From NCBI RefSeq assembly GCF_014898055.3, contig NW_023604295.1, positions 93,635,591 through 93,699,590 of the forward strand: a DNA stretch of 64,000 bases. Reading direction: 5' to 3'. Position numbers and translations under genes: made by a program. Position 1 is the stretch's first letter. Every line of letters starts with the position of its first letter. Below are positions 11,456 through 21,990 of the stretch, in pieces. Under the pieces are notes generated by a model, which saw nothing but the letters and a program-made list of their open reading frames with translations, was not told the DNA's origin and searched no databases. Source of the stretch: Talpa occidentalis (lineage: Eukaryota > Chordata > Mammalia > Eulipotyphla > Talpidae).

Positions 11456-11934
11456 GCAAGAAACTGGTACAGATTACAGGAGATTTGAATAATATAAGGG
11501 CCCAATTTCTGGACCCTGGATGAAAAATTGGATACAAACACAGGATAAATAACAATACAATGTGCTTGTGACAAATAATAAGATAAAAAATTATAAATTG
11601 TATTACATGCTCCCATTTCCTTTTGATTATAATTATGCATTTACCATGCAACCAAATTCGCCTTGTTTGAGCAACCACAGCTGTAAACTACAGTCATGAC
11701 TTAATCAGAATGAGTGGAGGCCAGATACGAATAGGAAAACCACCTGGAAGTTGCTTTTAGGCTTAATAGACCAGGATCAGAATTCTGGTCTGCTTGTTCT
11801 TAATGCTAGTTGTATATTTGTACTAGCAGGTGAATCAACTGATAGCTGTCACATAGGTTGTTGTTTTGTTGTTGTCGTTGTTTTTTGGTGTGTTTTTTTG
11901 TTTGTTTGTTTGTTTGTTTTTGCTTTCCCCACAT
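11456..11934. other. Unique DNA with a (TTTG)n microsatellite
   Basis: A GTT/TTTG-rich simple repeat occupies about 11860-11922. Nothing else is recognised. Confidence 0.6.
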
Positions 11935-12060
11935 TGAGAGCCATATTATAAATTTACAAGTGAGGACAGAAACTCAGGGTCACTTAGCTGACCTGGTCAA
12001 GATTATAGCACAACTTGGCAGTAAAGACAGGATTAAAATTTGGATTCTTTCTTCTTCGCA
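11935..12060 (-). repeat. MIR-like fragment, reverse
   Basis: 'tttacaagtgaggacagaaactcaggg', 'cacttagctgacctggtcaag' and 'aaagacaggattaaaatttgg' follow the reverse MIR order. Confidence 0.55.
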
Positions 12061-12478
12061 CTGATCTGCTTCTCATAAAGCAAAGGCAAAGGATGTGAAC
12101 TTTGTATGGTAACTGTGCTTTGGGCAGTTTTTCAGTTAATCCACTCCTGATTCAAGCAGCTGTCTCATAAATGTGTTTTGTGGCTCCAAGATCTATCAGT
12201 GAAAGATTGTGTGTGAATCAGTAAAAACAACTCAAAATGAATGTTCTACCAATGTTGGGTCAGGAACTATCAACCTATCTTCTTAGAAGAAAAATGGATT
12301 TATAAATTATATTATAGACAGCCAACTCAAAAACTGGTATTATTTGGGATTATTTATTTTTCTAGCTTTGATATAGAGTTTACAAATCAATTACTACAAT
12401 TCCACATATTCCCAGTAGGTTCCTACTTGCATATATCTAATTCCTACTGACTGTAAAGAACAAACAAACTAAGCAGAG
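12061..12478. other. Unique DNA
   Basis: Nothing recognised beyond short chance open frames. Confidence 0.45.
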
Positions 12479-12491
12479 ATGAGCAGGAGAG

Positions 12492-12768
12492 GGCCTCCGC
12501 TGGTGGCACAGGGGTTGAGCACTGGACTGCGATGCTGCCCGCAGCCTCTGCAATGCCGGTTCCATCCCCGGTCACCGGCGAGGGTCCCACATGGCGCACA
12601 GACCTCTTCTACCGCATCAGCTGCTCCCCTCAGCAGTGTGTTTCATTGGTCTACCTGTTCTGTTCCCTGCTATGGCTCTGGCGAATTCTCTCACCCTCCC
12701 GCACTTCTGACTGTACCCTGTGCTTGTATAAATAAATAAATAAATCTTAAAAAAAAGAGAGAGAGACA
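12492..12768 (+). mobile_element. T+ SINE, subfamily A
   Basis: 'gggcctccgctggtggcacagg' head, 'tgcgatgctgcccgcagcctctgca' and 'cttctgactgtaccctgtgcttgtataaataaat' tail. A 13-bp exact target duplication atgagcaggagag flanks it (12479-12491 and 12769-12781). Confidence 0.92.
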
Positions 12769-12874
12769 TGAGCAGGAGAGAGAGAGAGAAATATAATACA
12801 ATAATCATTGGAATGCTCAAGCATTCATACTGGGGATTCTCAAAACAGAGGGATCATATCCTCTTAAAATTATC

Positions 12875-13345
12875 TGATGTTATGGATTATGACCCAAGGA
12901 GACAGCAACAGTCTCTCACATCTCCACGCACTTTCACAAATGTAACTGTTCCCTTCTTTCCTTAAGAGATGCTATCTGCTTCCCCTCCACTGAAACTGGG
13001 CCAGCTCTATGACTTACTTTGACTTTGGTGCCTTCTGAGTTTTGAATCAATGTCTTAAGGGAACTTACGAGTTGTTTTTCACCTTCTTGGAAGCCAGACA
13101 CCATGAATGACCATGTGGGCAGAAAATGCATCAGCCTCCTAGACATTGCCATTAATCCCCACACGTTAGTGTGGGTGAGGCCATCTGGACTTTCCCACTA
13201 GCCCAGCTGCCAGCTTAGTGCAACCTCCTGTGTGAGCCCAGGGAAGAACAGTATGCCAACTCTCACAATCATGAGAGATTAAATGACTGTTGTCTTCACC
13301 ACTCCATTTTGGGGCCGGTTTGTTACATAGGGATAGTTAACATCA
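12875..13345 (+). repeat. MLT1-like MaLR solo LTR, degraded
   Basis: 'tgacttactttgactttgg', 'gaatcaatgtcttaaggg', 'ttcttggaagccagacacca', 'gtgtgggtgaggccatctgg' and the end 'ccactccattttggggccgg...gttacatagggatag' run in the order of old MaLR LTRs of the MLT1 group, from memory. No internal region. Confidence 0.5.
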
Positions 13346-13671
13346 AACACCTGAGAGCTGTTGTGGAACTCTCAGCCTTCCCTAACTTCCACAGTTGAAC
13401 TCTGATGTACTATCTTCCTTCCCAGGAACTTAAGATTTATCAGGAAAAAAATCAATAACCTAATCTTTTCTTGCCCTTCAGCTGCTCGAATGAACACAAT
13501 TAGCCATAGTTCAAACCAGCTTGTCATAATTTCATAATTTAAAAGCAGAAGTATTTTGGACTTTATCAGAAATATACTCCTACCTTGCTGTCTAAAACAA
13601 ATTAAGAATTACTGTTTTAAAGAACCACTAAATATGATTCTCATTCAAGAACAAAAATAGACAACTCAATT

Positions 13672-13950
13672 TTTTTTTTTTAAAGATTTATTTATTTATT
13701 TATATAAGCACTGGGTACAGTCAGAAGCGTGGGAGGGTGAGAGAATTCACCAGAGCCAGAGAAGGGAGCAGAGCAGGCAGAAGGACCGAAGTACACTGCT
13801 GAGGGGAGCAGCGGGCGGCAGGAGAGGTCTGCGCGCCATGCAGGACCCTCCTCCTGTGGCCGGGGAGCAGCTGGGGATCGAACCGGCACCGCAGAGGCTG
13901 TGGGCAGCTTCGCAACCCAGCGCTCAATCGCTGCACCACCGGGGAGACCC
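13672..13950 (-). mobile_element. T+ SINE, subfamily A, reverse
   Basis: T-run, 'ttatttatttatttatataagcactggg' and head ending 'accaccggggagacccc'. The target duplication is gacaactcaattttt (upstream copy beginning at 13659, downstream copy beginning at 13951). Confidence 0.92.
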
Positions 13951-14117
13951 CGACAACTCAATTTTTAAAATGGGCAAAGACTTGAATGGCATTTCTTCAA
14001 AGAAGATATACAAATGGCCGCCAAGTATATGAAAAGATGTTTACCATCATTAATCATTAGGAAAACTGCAAATCAAAGCCATAAAAATACCTACCTCACA
14101 CCCAGAAGGAAGGCTGC

Positions 14118-14522
14118 TGTAGGGAAATGATTGTCAGGCTTTTCTGCCCTCCCACCATTAGCGTTGATGATGGATCCCTGCAGTCCTGAATGCATAGCTG
14201 ATGGCGGGCACCTAGTGTGGGCATACGTACTGGATACACCTGGGCTGAGACTGGACCTATAAGGGTGGCATCACAGGGATGCCAGGAGAATGAGAGGAAC
14301 AGAACCAGAAGGAGAATAAGCGAGAGAGTGGAACAGAAGAGAGAGAACGAGACCACGAGAGAACACCAGAGAGCCCAGAAAGAGTAAAGACTTACTCTTA
14401 CCAGGTACCATGTACCTGGTCAACCCAATAAAACCCTGAAAAGACACCGAGGGCTCCTAGGACTCTCCTTTACCCATCTGCTCAGGTCATAGAAACCTGC
14501 ACTATGCCTTCCTGCTGCTACA
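14118..14522 (+). repeat. Solo LTR of the provirus A family, shorter variant
   Basis: Begins tgtagggaaatgattgtcagg and ends ctgctaca, with AATAAA near 14430. It interrupts the L1 phrase ggctactat; the flanks (ctgc before, ctac after) fit a decayed short target duplication. It is about 40 bp shorter than the LTRs of A. Confidence 0.85.
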
Positions 14523-15205
14523 CTACTATAAAAAAAAAATAGTAAATTTTAACAAGGACGTGGAAAAATTGAAACCTTTGTGTACTGCTGGTAGGAATAT
14601 GGCCACACTGCAGCCACAGTGGAAAATAGTATGCTAATTCATAAAAAAATTCAACATAGAATTACCATGTGATCTGGTCATTTTATTCCTAGGTAAATAG
14701 CCAAAAGAATTGAAGGCAGAGACTTGAAGATTTTGTACACCCGTGTTCAAAGCAGCACATTCACCACACTCAAAAGCTGAAAATAAGTCAAATGTCCATT
14801 AACAGATGAATGAATAAACAAAATGTGGTATATACAGGCAATAGGCTGTTATTCAGCCTTAAAAATGAAGGAACTTCTAATATATGCTACATGAGGAAGC
14901 TGGAAGACATCATGTTAAGTGAAATAAAAACAAGCACTATATTATTCCACCTATATGAATGACCTAGAAATTCATAGAGATAGAAAGTAAGATAGTATTT
15001 ACAAGGGACATGTAGGAAAAAGGAAAAGGAGCTGTTGTTAAATGGGTACAGAGTTTCAGTGTGGGAAGCTCATAGAGACCTGGAGATGGGTGGTAGAGCT
15101 GGTTGTACAACATATACTTAGTGCCATTGAACTGTGCACTTAAAAATGGTCAAAAAGGTATGTGCTATGGTATGTATATTTTACAAAAATAAAAAATTAA
15201 CTTGA

Positions 15206-16189
15206 ATTGAAAAAGTACTTTGCAACCTAACTGCACATTCAAAAACTAAAGTTTTAAAATCCCAACATTCCGGCCCATCTGAGTCCAAGTAAGTCAAAAT
15301 TTGTAGGAAAAGGGTCTAAAGACACACCATTTCCCCCTTTCAGTTAATAAAGGTATCAGCAACTGTGTTGAGAATCACTACAGTAGAATCTTGGAAATAC
15401 TTCATCTCTCTGTGTGTTCAGATTAGCAGGCATGCAACATACTAAAAACAATGTCATCAATTGAAATAGGGAGATCTCCGTAATTCCAAAATCATATTCA
15501 TTTTCTTAAGGACTTTTTCAAGTTACTAATGTAATAATTTAATTAATGATATATACAGAAGCTGCTGTTAACAAAGTCTTACCAGATCATTTGTTTATTC
15601 TGCAGCAACTGCAGTTGGTATAACTTTAGGAATGCAGTTTGACATGAATTTGTTATCATCACACAGCCTTTTGTCCCACATGTAATTATGTCAGTCTCAC
15701 ACCCTTCCCCACTAGTCTGCCCCAGTTCCGGACCTGCCCCTGCCTCCAGTGAGCTCTGTCCAAGCTTGGTCAGTTGTACTCTTAAATATGCTAGATTTTG
15801 TTTCCTTTCCACTGCACATTAGGAAAACTTCCATTTCAAGTCATCCAGTTGCCCCTTGCTTTTCCTCACCCAAGTTTCATCTCTATCACTCTCTAACCTG
15901 ATCAATCTGGCTCAGAGCTTATTGCTTTGTGGGTACCTCCAAAGTCCCTCTCAAAGGTGTATACAGTTTCAGTGTGGGTAAACACAGTGAATTAAAACAG
16001 GGCCAGGCCATTCCTCCCAAGTTTTTCATGCCCTGCTTTCTCTCATCACCACAGAAGGCCTGATAAGCATATCTGAATTTACTGAGAATTTGGGTAGCTA
16101 AATGAAGTAACATTATAGCACTTCAAACCACTGGAAAGAAATGGTAGACATTCTTAGTCTCAAAAAAGGCTCCAATGCTGTAGAGCAAC
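15206..16189. other. Unique DNA
   Basis: Nothing recognised. Minus-strand open frames at 15579-15812 and 15919-16113 have no splice sites or recognisable content. Confidence 0.45.
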
Positions 16190-16704
16190 TGGAACTATAG
16201 TAGAAACACCAGATGATACAGCCGCTTTAGAAAACCATTTGGCAGCTTCTTTTATTTACATAAAAACCTATTCATGAATATTTGTAATTGCCAAGATCTC
16301 AAATATGGTTCAACTGATGCATGGATAAACAAACATTCCTTCCACACAATGCTTCTCAGCAGTAAAAAAGAAATCCACTATGGATTCATACAACAACAAG
16401 GATAATTCTTGAATACGTTATCCTAAGCAAAAGAGACTAAACTAAAAAGACTACACATCCCATTATTCCACTTACAATGACATTTTGGAAAAGGGAAGTC
16501 TATGAACAGAACAATTATTGCTGAGCCAATAGATGGAGGAAAGTGAATACAGGGGAGTTCTAGGAAATGTTGGGGTTGGGGTAGTGATAGAATTGTTCTG
16601 TATCTTGATTGTAATAATGATTATGTCACTGTTGCACTTAACAAAAATTCTTATAATAGCATACTAAAAAGGGTAAATTTTATTTTATATAAATTATACC
16701 TGAG
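16190..16704 (+). mobile_element. Old L1 3'-end fragment
   Basis: 'gaaaaccatttggcagc', 'aattgccaagatctcaaa', 'actgatgcatggataaac' and 'tgttgcacttaac' correspond to old L1 3' terminal motifs. Heavily diverged; interrupted at its end by the SINE at 16705. Confidence 0.6.
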
Positions 16705-16959
16705 TGGCCTCCCTGGTGGCACAGGCAGTTGAGAGCAGCGCTGTGAAGTTGTCCACAGTCTCTGCAGTGCCGGTTCAATCCCCGCCGGCCTCCGAGCAAC
16801 TGGAGCAGACCTCTCCTGTCTTGCCCGCTGTTCCCCTCAGCAGTGTATTTTGTCAGTCTGCCTGTTCTACTCCCCGCTCTGTCTCTGGTGAATCCTCTCA
16901 CCCTCCCACACAGGTGGCCTGTACCCCGGTTCTTGTATAAATAAAATAAAATCTATTAA

Positions 16960-16994
<35 letters not shown>

Positions 16995-16998
16995 ATAG
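16705..16998 (+). mobile_element. T+ SINE, subfamily B, with expanded (AAAT)n tail
   Basis: Head 'ggcctccctggtggcacagg', 'gccggttcaatccccgccgg' and 'ggtggcctgtaccccggttcttgtataaa'. The tail has grown to an (ATAA)n microsatellite at about 16956-16996. Flanks tacctgag and tacctgaa are the target duplication. Confidence 0.9.
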
Positions 16999-17034
16999 TA
17001 CCTGAATACCTGACTTAAAAATATAAAAATACTT

Positions 17035-17312
17035 GGGGCCTCCCTGGTGGTGCAAGGAGTTAAGACGCAACCTATGAAGCTATCTGCAACCACTGCAGCA
17101 TGAGTTCCATCCCCGGCCTGCCCAGGAGCTACCCACGTGGCACAGCAGACCTCTCCTGCCTCGCCCACTGCTCCCCTCAGCAGTGTATTTCAGTCAGTCT
17201 GCCTGTTCTGTTTCCCACTCTGTCTTTGGTGAATCCTCTCATCCCTCACACCTCTGGCCTGTACCCCAGCTCTTGTATACATAAATAGATAAATCTTTAA
17301 AAATAAATAAAA
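17035..17312 (+). mobile_element. T+ SINE, subfamily C
   Basis: 'ggggcctccctggtggtgcaag', 'cactgcagcatgagttccat' and tail 'aaatagataaatctttaaa'. Flanks taaaaatactt and taaaaatgctt are the target duplication. Confidence 0.88.
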
Positions 17313-17679
17313 TAAAAATGCTTCAAACACAATGTGTGCTGTATTTCCAACGCTTATCACATTTTCTAATACACGGTACAGTGTGAAGTAGTATTTCATG
17401 TTTTTGAATTGTGTTTTCCTGATGGCTTAATTTTATTTTAAGAATAAAACCTAGATACCATCTCTTAGGCCTCCTTTGATTCCCTGTATAACCTCTCTTC
17501 CCTGTATTTCCGTGGGTCTTCACACTTGTCATTGTTACCCCATCATACTAGATGGTCACAGCTTATTGGGGAACAATAGCTTCATAAAGTTCCTTTCTGA
17601 CAATATTTTTATTGTTTTCTTTTTTATTTCCAGTGTTGCTAGGATATAGTGAAATCAGAACCTAAGCTGGTCAAAATTT
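17313..17679. other. Unique DNA
   Basis: Nothing recognised. Confidence 0.4.
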
Positions 17680-18245
17680 AAAATGGTGCAGATAATTTGG
17701 AAAAAAGCTTGGCAGTTCCTCAAAAAAGTCAAACACAGAGTTACCATATCACCCAGCAATTTCACTTGCAGGTATATACCAATGAAAAATGAAAACATAT
17801 GTGCACCCTAAAATTTGGCTAAAAATTCTCAAAAAGTGGAAACAATCCAAAACTCCATCAAATGAATAAACAAAATACAGTATGTTCATACAATGGTATA
17901 TTATTTAGCAATAAAATGAAGTATTGGTATGTACTACAACAAAGATAAACCTTGAAAACATTATGCAAAGTAAAAGAAGCAACACATAAAAGGCAACATT
18001 TTGAATGATTCATTTATATAAAATATCTACAATAGACGATCCGTAGAGACAGAAAGTTTATTAGTAGCTGTATATCAGGAGCTAGAGAGGGAGGGAGTGA
18101 AGAATGACTGCAAGTAGATATGGGGTTTCTTTTCAGAGTGATGCAAATGTTCTAAAATTGATTATGAATATACTAAAAGCCATTAGATTGATTATGTCTA
18201 AAGGGTGGATTTTATGAACTGTGAATTATATCTCAATAGTCATAT
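17680..18245 (+). mobile_element. Old L1 3'-end fragment
   Basis: 'gcagataatttggaaaaaagc', 'gagttaccatatcacccagc', 'ggtatataccaatgaaaa', 'caatggtatattatttagca' and 'gattcatttatataaaat' are degraded L1 ORF2-end and 3' UTR phrases in order. Confidence 0.7.
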
Positions 18246-18514
18246 TTCTGAAGGAAGTATGACAAAGTTCTAATATTCTTTAATCCTTAGAGGAAAAGGT
18301 ATGCTTAAAATCACCAGAGGACAGCATGACAAGGGAGCTCCAGAACAGAGAACAAGGTCCAAGGTGTGGAAGCATGTCAAATCTAGGGATTATGAGAAGT
18401 ACAGTTTGGGTCTAGAAGAGTATTTGTAATGTGGAGAGGTGAGATACCAATGGAAATGGTTTTGTGTCTTTGGTTTACAAATACCAATTTGTCCTGAAGG
18501 TTACTGAGAATCAC
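18246..18514. other. Unique DNA
   Basis: Nothing recognised. Confidence 0.4.
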
Positions 18515-19410
18515 AAATGTATTTTTTTTATTTTATTTTATATATTTTTACATCATTTTTCATTTTTGCACAATATATGCATTTTCCTCTTGTTTATAGT
18601 CCCCATACAATTCCCATCCCTCTTATTTTGACCCTAGTCCATCTCCCCCTACCCCATATTATGTCTCTGGTTTATACTTGCTTTTTGATTTTGATTTTTA
18701 CTTTATTATAATTGGTCTTTTTCCTGGGCCTTTATTTATGATTTCTAAATTCCTGCTATGAGTGAGACCATCCAGTATTTTTCATTTTCTTGCTAGCTTA
18801 TTTTGCTGAGCATGATCCCTTCCAGCTCCACCCATGTTGCTGTAAATTGCATGAGTTTATCTTTTTTGATTGCTGAGTAATATTCCATTGTGCATATGTA
18901 CCACATCTTCTTGATCCAGTCATCTATTTTTGGGCATTTGGGTTGTTTCCAGAGCTTAGCTATTGTAAACAGTGCTGCTATAAACATAGGGGTGCAGGCG
19001 CCCTTTTGAATTAATGATTCTGTGCCCTTTGGTTAAATACCCTGGAGTGGAATTGCTGGATCAGATAGAAGCTCCATCTTTAGCAGGTTGATGAAGCTCC
19101 ACACAGCTCTCCATGGTAGCTGGACCAGTTTGCACTCCCACAAGCAGTGCAGGAGAGTTCCTTTTTCTCCACATCCTCGCCAACATTTGTTGTAGCTTTT
19201 TTTTTTTTTTTTACTATGTGCCATTCTCACTGGTATAAGATGGTATCTCATTGTAGTTTTGATTTGCCTTTCCCTGATTACAAGTGATGCTGAACATTTT
19301 TTCATATGCCTGTTGGCCATTTGCATTTCCTCTTCAGAGAAGTTTCTTTTTAGCTCTTCTGCCCATTTTTTGACTGGATTATTTACTTTGTTTTTTGTTG
19401 AGTCTCTTCA
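18515..19410 (-). mobile_element. 5'-truncated L1, reverse, same family as the L1 at 47.7-54.4 kb
   Basis: Nearly the reverse complement of the 3' end of the 54-kb L1: 3' UTR first (18515-18760), then the ORF2 C-terminus back to 'gactggattatttactttg', equivalent to about 53540-54420 there. Small frames at 18793-18987 and 19033-19326 encode the broken ORF2 C-terminus. Confidence 0.9.
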
Positions 19411-19504
19411 CAAATGTTTTCAAGCAAGAGAATTAATCATGTTTCAGGAATATTTGTCGGTGAAAGTGTAATGAGTTGTTGAGATAGTAACTAGAGGTAG
19501 ACAG

Positions 19505-19911
19505 GTAAGGTAAAAAGTATCAGGCTTTTCTGCCCTCCCGCCATTAGGACTGATGAGAGAACCCTGTGGTCCTGAATGCATGCCTGATGGCGGGCGCCTG
19601 AAGAGGGTACACCTGGGCTGAGAGACTGAGTTTATAAGGGCAGCATCACGGGGAGGCCAGCAGAAGCCAAGAACGAACGGAAGCCGAGAGAAGAAGAAGA
19701 GAAGCAGAGAGAACACCAGAGAGCCCAGATAGAGTGAGGATTTGCTGGGGGCTGGGAGGACTGCCAGCCTCCCTGCCCCCCAGCACCCCTGCCTGCCATA
19801 TGCCTGGTAAATCTAAATAAAAAACCTGCGAAAGCCACTGAGGACTCTGACTCCTCCTTTACCCGGTCTGCTGGATCAGAACACCTGCACTGTGTCCTTC
19901 TTGCCCCGACA
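19505..19911 (+). repeat. Solo LTR of the provirus A family
   Basis: Starts gtaaggtaaaaagtatcagg (first T lost) and ends ccccgaca, with AATAAA near 19816. A 4-bp target duplication ACAG is at 19501-19504 and 19912-19915. Confidence 0.88.
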
Positions 19912-19915
19912 ACAG

Positions 19916-20475
19916 GCCAGTAATAGCTTGCATGAAAATGGGGATGGACCGGATAGTAATTCACTTGGACAGGGGAAAAATACTTGAAAGGTAGTTTTGA
20001 AAAAGTCAAAAAATCATGGAAAGTGACTTACAATGCTAAGATTACTTGCTTGGAAAAATAGATGCTCCCAGACCAGTTTTCACCTTTACAGTAAAAATCA
20101 GCAAAAAGAAAATTGGAGATATAGTGTTTATAAAAGTGTACCACTGAGATCTCCTGCTACCAGGAGTATAATGACTGAGGGTTCCAGGTGTTCTGACTCC
20201 ACTGTTGTATGAACACTGTTGTATGAACAGCCTGCTTTCCCAGGCTGTTCCCAGCCAATGACTGACGTGGTGGGAGTAAAAGGGCCGGTTCCTTCATGGA
20301 ACACTTTCACAAATGAATTTGACTCAAGCACGTCTTGTGAAACTTTCTAGAATTGTGCTATAGTTTGAGATTCAATCTATCTAATGCTCTTCCCTTCCCC
20401 CTCTCCAGAGGCAATATCTACATTAGTCTGACAACTCTTTCAACCTTTCCTGTGCCCTATTTTTCCCTTACAGGT
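19916..20475. other. Unique DNA before the MaLR provirus
   Basis: No recognised family. A small direct repeat 'tgttgtatgaaca' occurs twice near 20200-20230. Confidence 0.4.
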
Positions 20476-20755
20476 TGCTATAGACTGAATGTTTTTGTGC
20501 CACCCACACAAATTCACACTGAAATCCTAACCCTCAATTATGATGGTTTTAGGAGGTGATTAGATCACAAGCAGATGGAGCCCTTATCAAAGATTCCAGA
20601 AACTTCCATCAGTTCTTCCTCCATGCAAGAGAACCATGAAAAGTTGGTCACCCAACACAGAAGATGTCCCTTCTTAGTACCCCATCATTCTGGCAATCAG
20701 ATGTTGAAATCCCAGGCTTGAGAGCTATAAGATATAAAACACTGCTGCTCATAAG

Positions 20756-21261
20756 TGTAGGGTAAATGAGTTAATCAGACTTTTTTATGCCTTTCTGCCA
20801 CTGGTCTCTATGACAGCCACCTGTGGTCTTGCTCTCCCCCATGGTTGGGCGTGGGCATGGGGCACACACACCTATGATTATGGACACCTGGGCCCAAAGC
20901 ACAGATGTGCACATGTGTAAATGTTCACACCAGGGCCTATAAGGGAGGAGATAAAAGGGTAGCATCACAGGAGAGACTATGACTGCCGGATGACAAGATG
21001 ACTATAAGACTACATAATCTGAGAGGGAAAATGCCAGAGAGAGAGCATGGAGATTCAGGGGATGCTGGGAGGCTGGTCCCCTGCCCAGCCCCACTGCGTG
21101 CCTCCTTGCATGCCAGTCTCCCTGCCTGGTGTGCCTGTGTTCCTGTTTCCCTGATCCACCATTAAAAGGCCTGTAAAATCTACTGAGGGCTCCAAACACT
21201 CTTTAGCTCTCTGCCTGAAATGACAGTGAACCTGCCCACCCTGTGCATGCTGGCATTAGAA
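20756..21261 (+). repeat. Solo LTR, diverged long variant, nested in the MaLR LTR
   Basis: Begins tgtagggtaaatgag and has the LTR skeleton (gggcgtgggcatgg, aagggtagcatcacagg, accattaaaaggcctg, ctgagggctcc) but is about 505 bp and much diverged. The MaLR phrase ataagccactc is split with duplicated ataag/ataat. Confidence 0.8.
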
Positions 21262-21721
21262 TAATCCACTCAATTTATGGCATTCTGTTACAGCAGCCCA
21301 AACTGACTAAGATAACAATTGGTACTGGGAAGTGAGGTGCTATTGTAAGAAATACCTAAAGATGTGGATGCAACTTTGGAATTGGATAATGGGTAGAATC
21401 TGAGCATTTTAAGGTGCATGCTGGAAAAAACCAACATTGCCATGAACAGATTGTTCAGGGTGATTGTGGTGAAAGCTGAAAAAAAAAAGAAGGAAGTTCT
21501 CTTTAAGCAAGAGAATACCTACCTAACCTTGAACAAATTGTGGGTGGGAATGTGGATAAGTCCGTCTGATGAATAGAAATAAAGAATACATTATTAGAAA
21601 AAGGTGATCCTTGTTATAACGCAGCAAAAAAAGAAAAAAAAAGGCTGGACTGTGGTTTGTAGAAGGTAGAGTTTGTGAGTGATGATATAACAGAGACAAC
21701 TTCATCAAAAGACAAGGTATC

Positions 21722-21990
21722 GGGGACTCCCCTGGTGGCGCAGCAGTTGAGCGCTGGACTGCGAAGCTGCCCGCAGCCTCTGCAGTGCGGGTTCGATTCC
21801 CGGCCACCAGCGAGGGTCCCACATGGCGCGCAGACCTCTCCTGCCACACCCGCTGCTCCCCTCAGCAGTGTATTTCGTCAATCTGTCTGTTCTGTTCCCC
21901 ACTCTGGCTCTGATGAATTCTCTCACCCTCCCATGCTTCTGACTGTACCCAGTGCTTGTATAAATAAATAAATAAATCTTAAAAAAAAAT
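21722..21990 (+). mobile_element. T+ SINE, subfamily A, best-preserved copy
   Basis: 'ggggactcccctggtggcgc' head, B box 'gggttcgattcccgg' intact, tail 'gcttgtataaataaataaat'. A 15-bp exact target duplication aaaagacaaggtatc flanks it (21707-21721 and 21991-22005). Close to the apparent consensus, so probably one of the younger copies. Confidence 0.95.

Larger units (their letters stand above)
13640..15205 (+). mobile_element. Old L1 3' half, carrying a SINE and a solo LTR
   Basis: Pieces of L1 ORF2 C-terminus ('tgggcaaagacttgaatgg', 'aagatatacaaatggccgcc', 'aaactgcaaatcaaagcc', 'tgtgtactgctggtagg', 'attaacagatgaatgaataaa') and an A-rich 3' end near 15200. No open frame survives. A SINE (13672-13950) and an LTR (14118-14522) split it, giving a clear age order. 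Confidence 0.8.

Noticed and set aside
21722..21800. tRNA gene from intact A and B boxes
   Set aside because: No cloverleaf acceptor stem closes, and the unit continues into a SINE body with an A-tail and target duplication.
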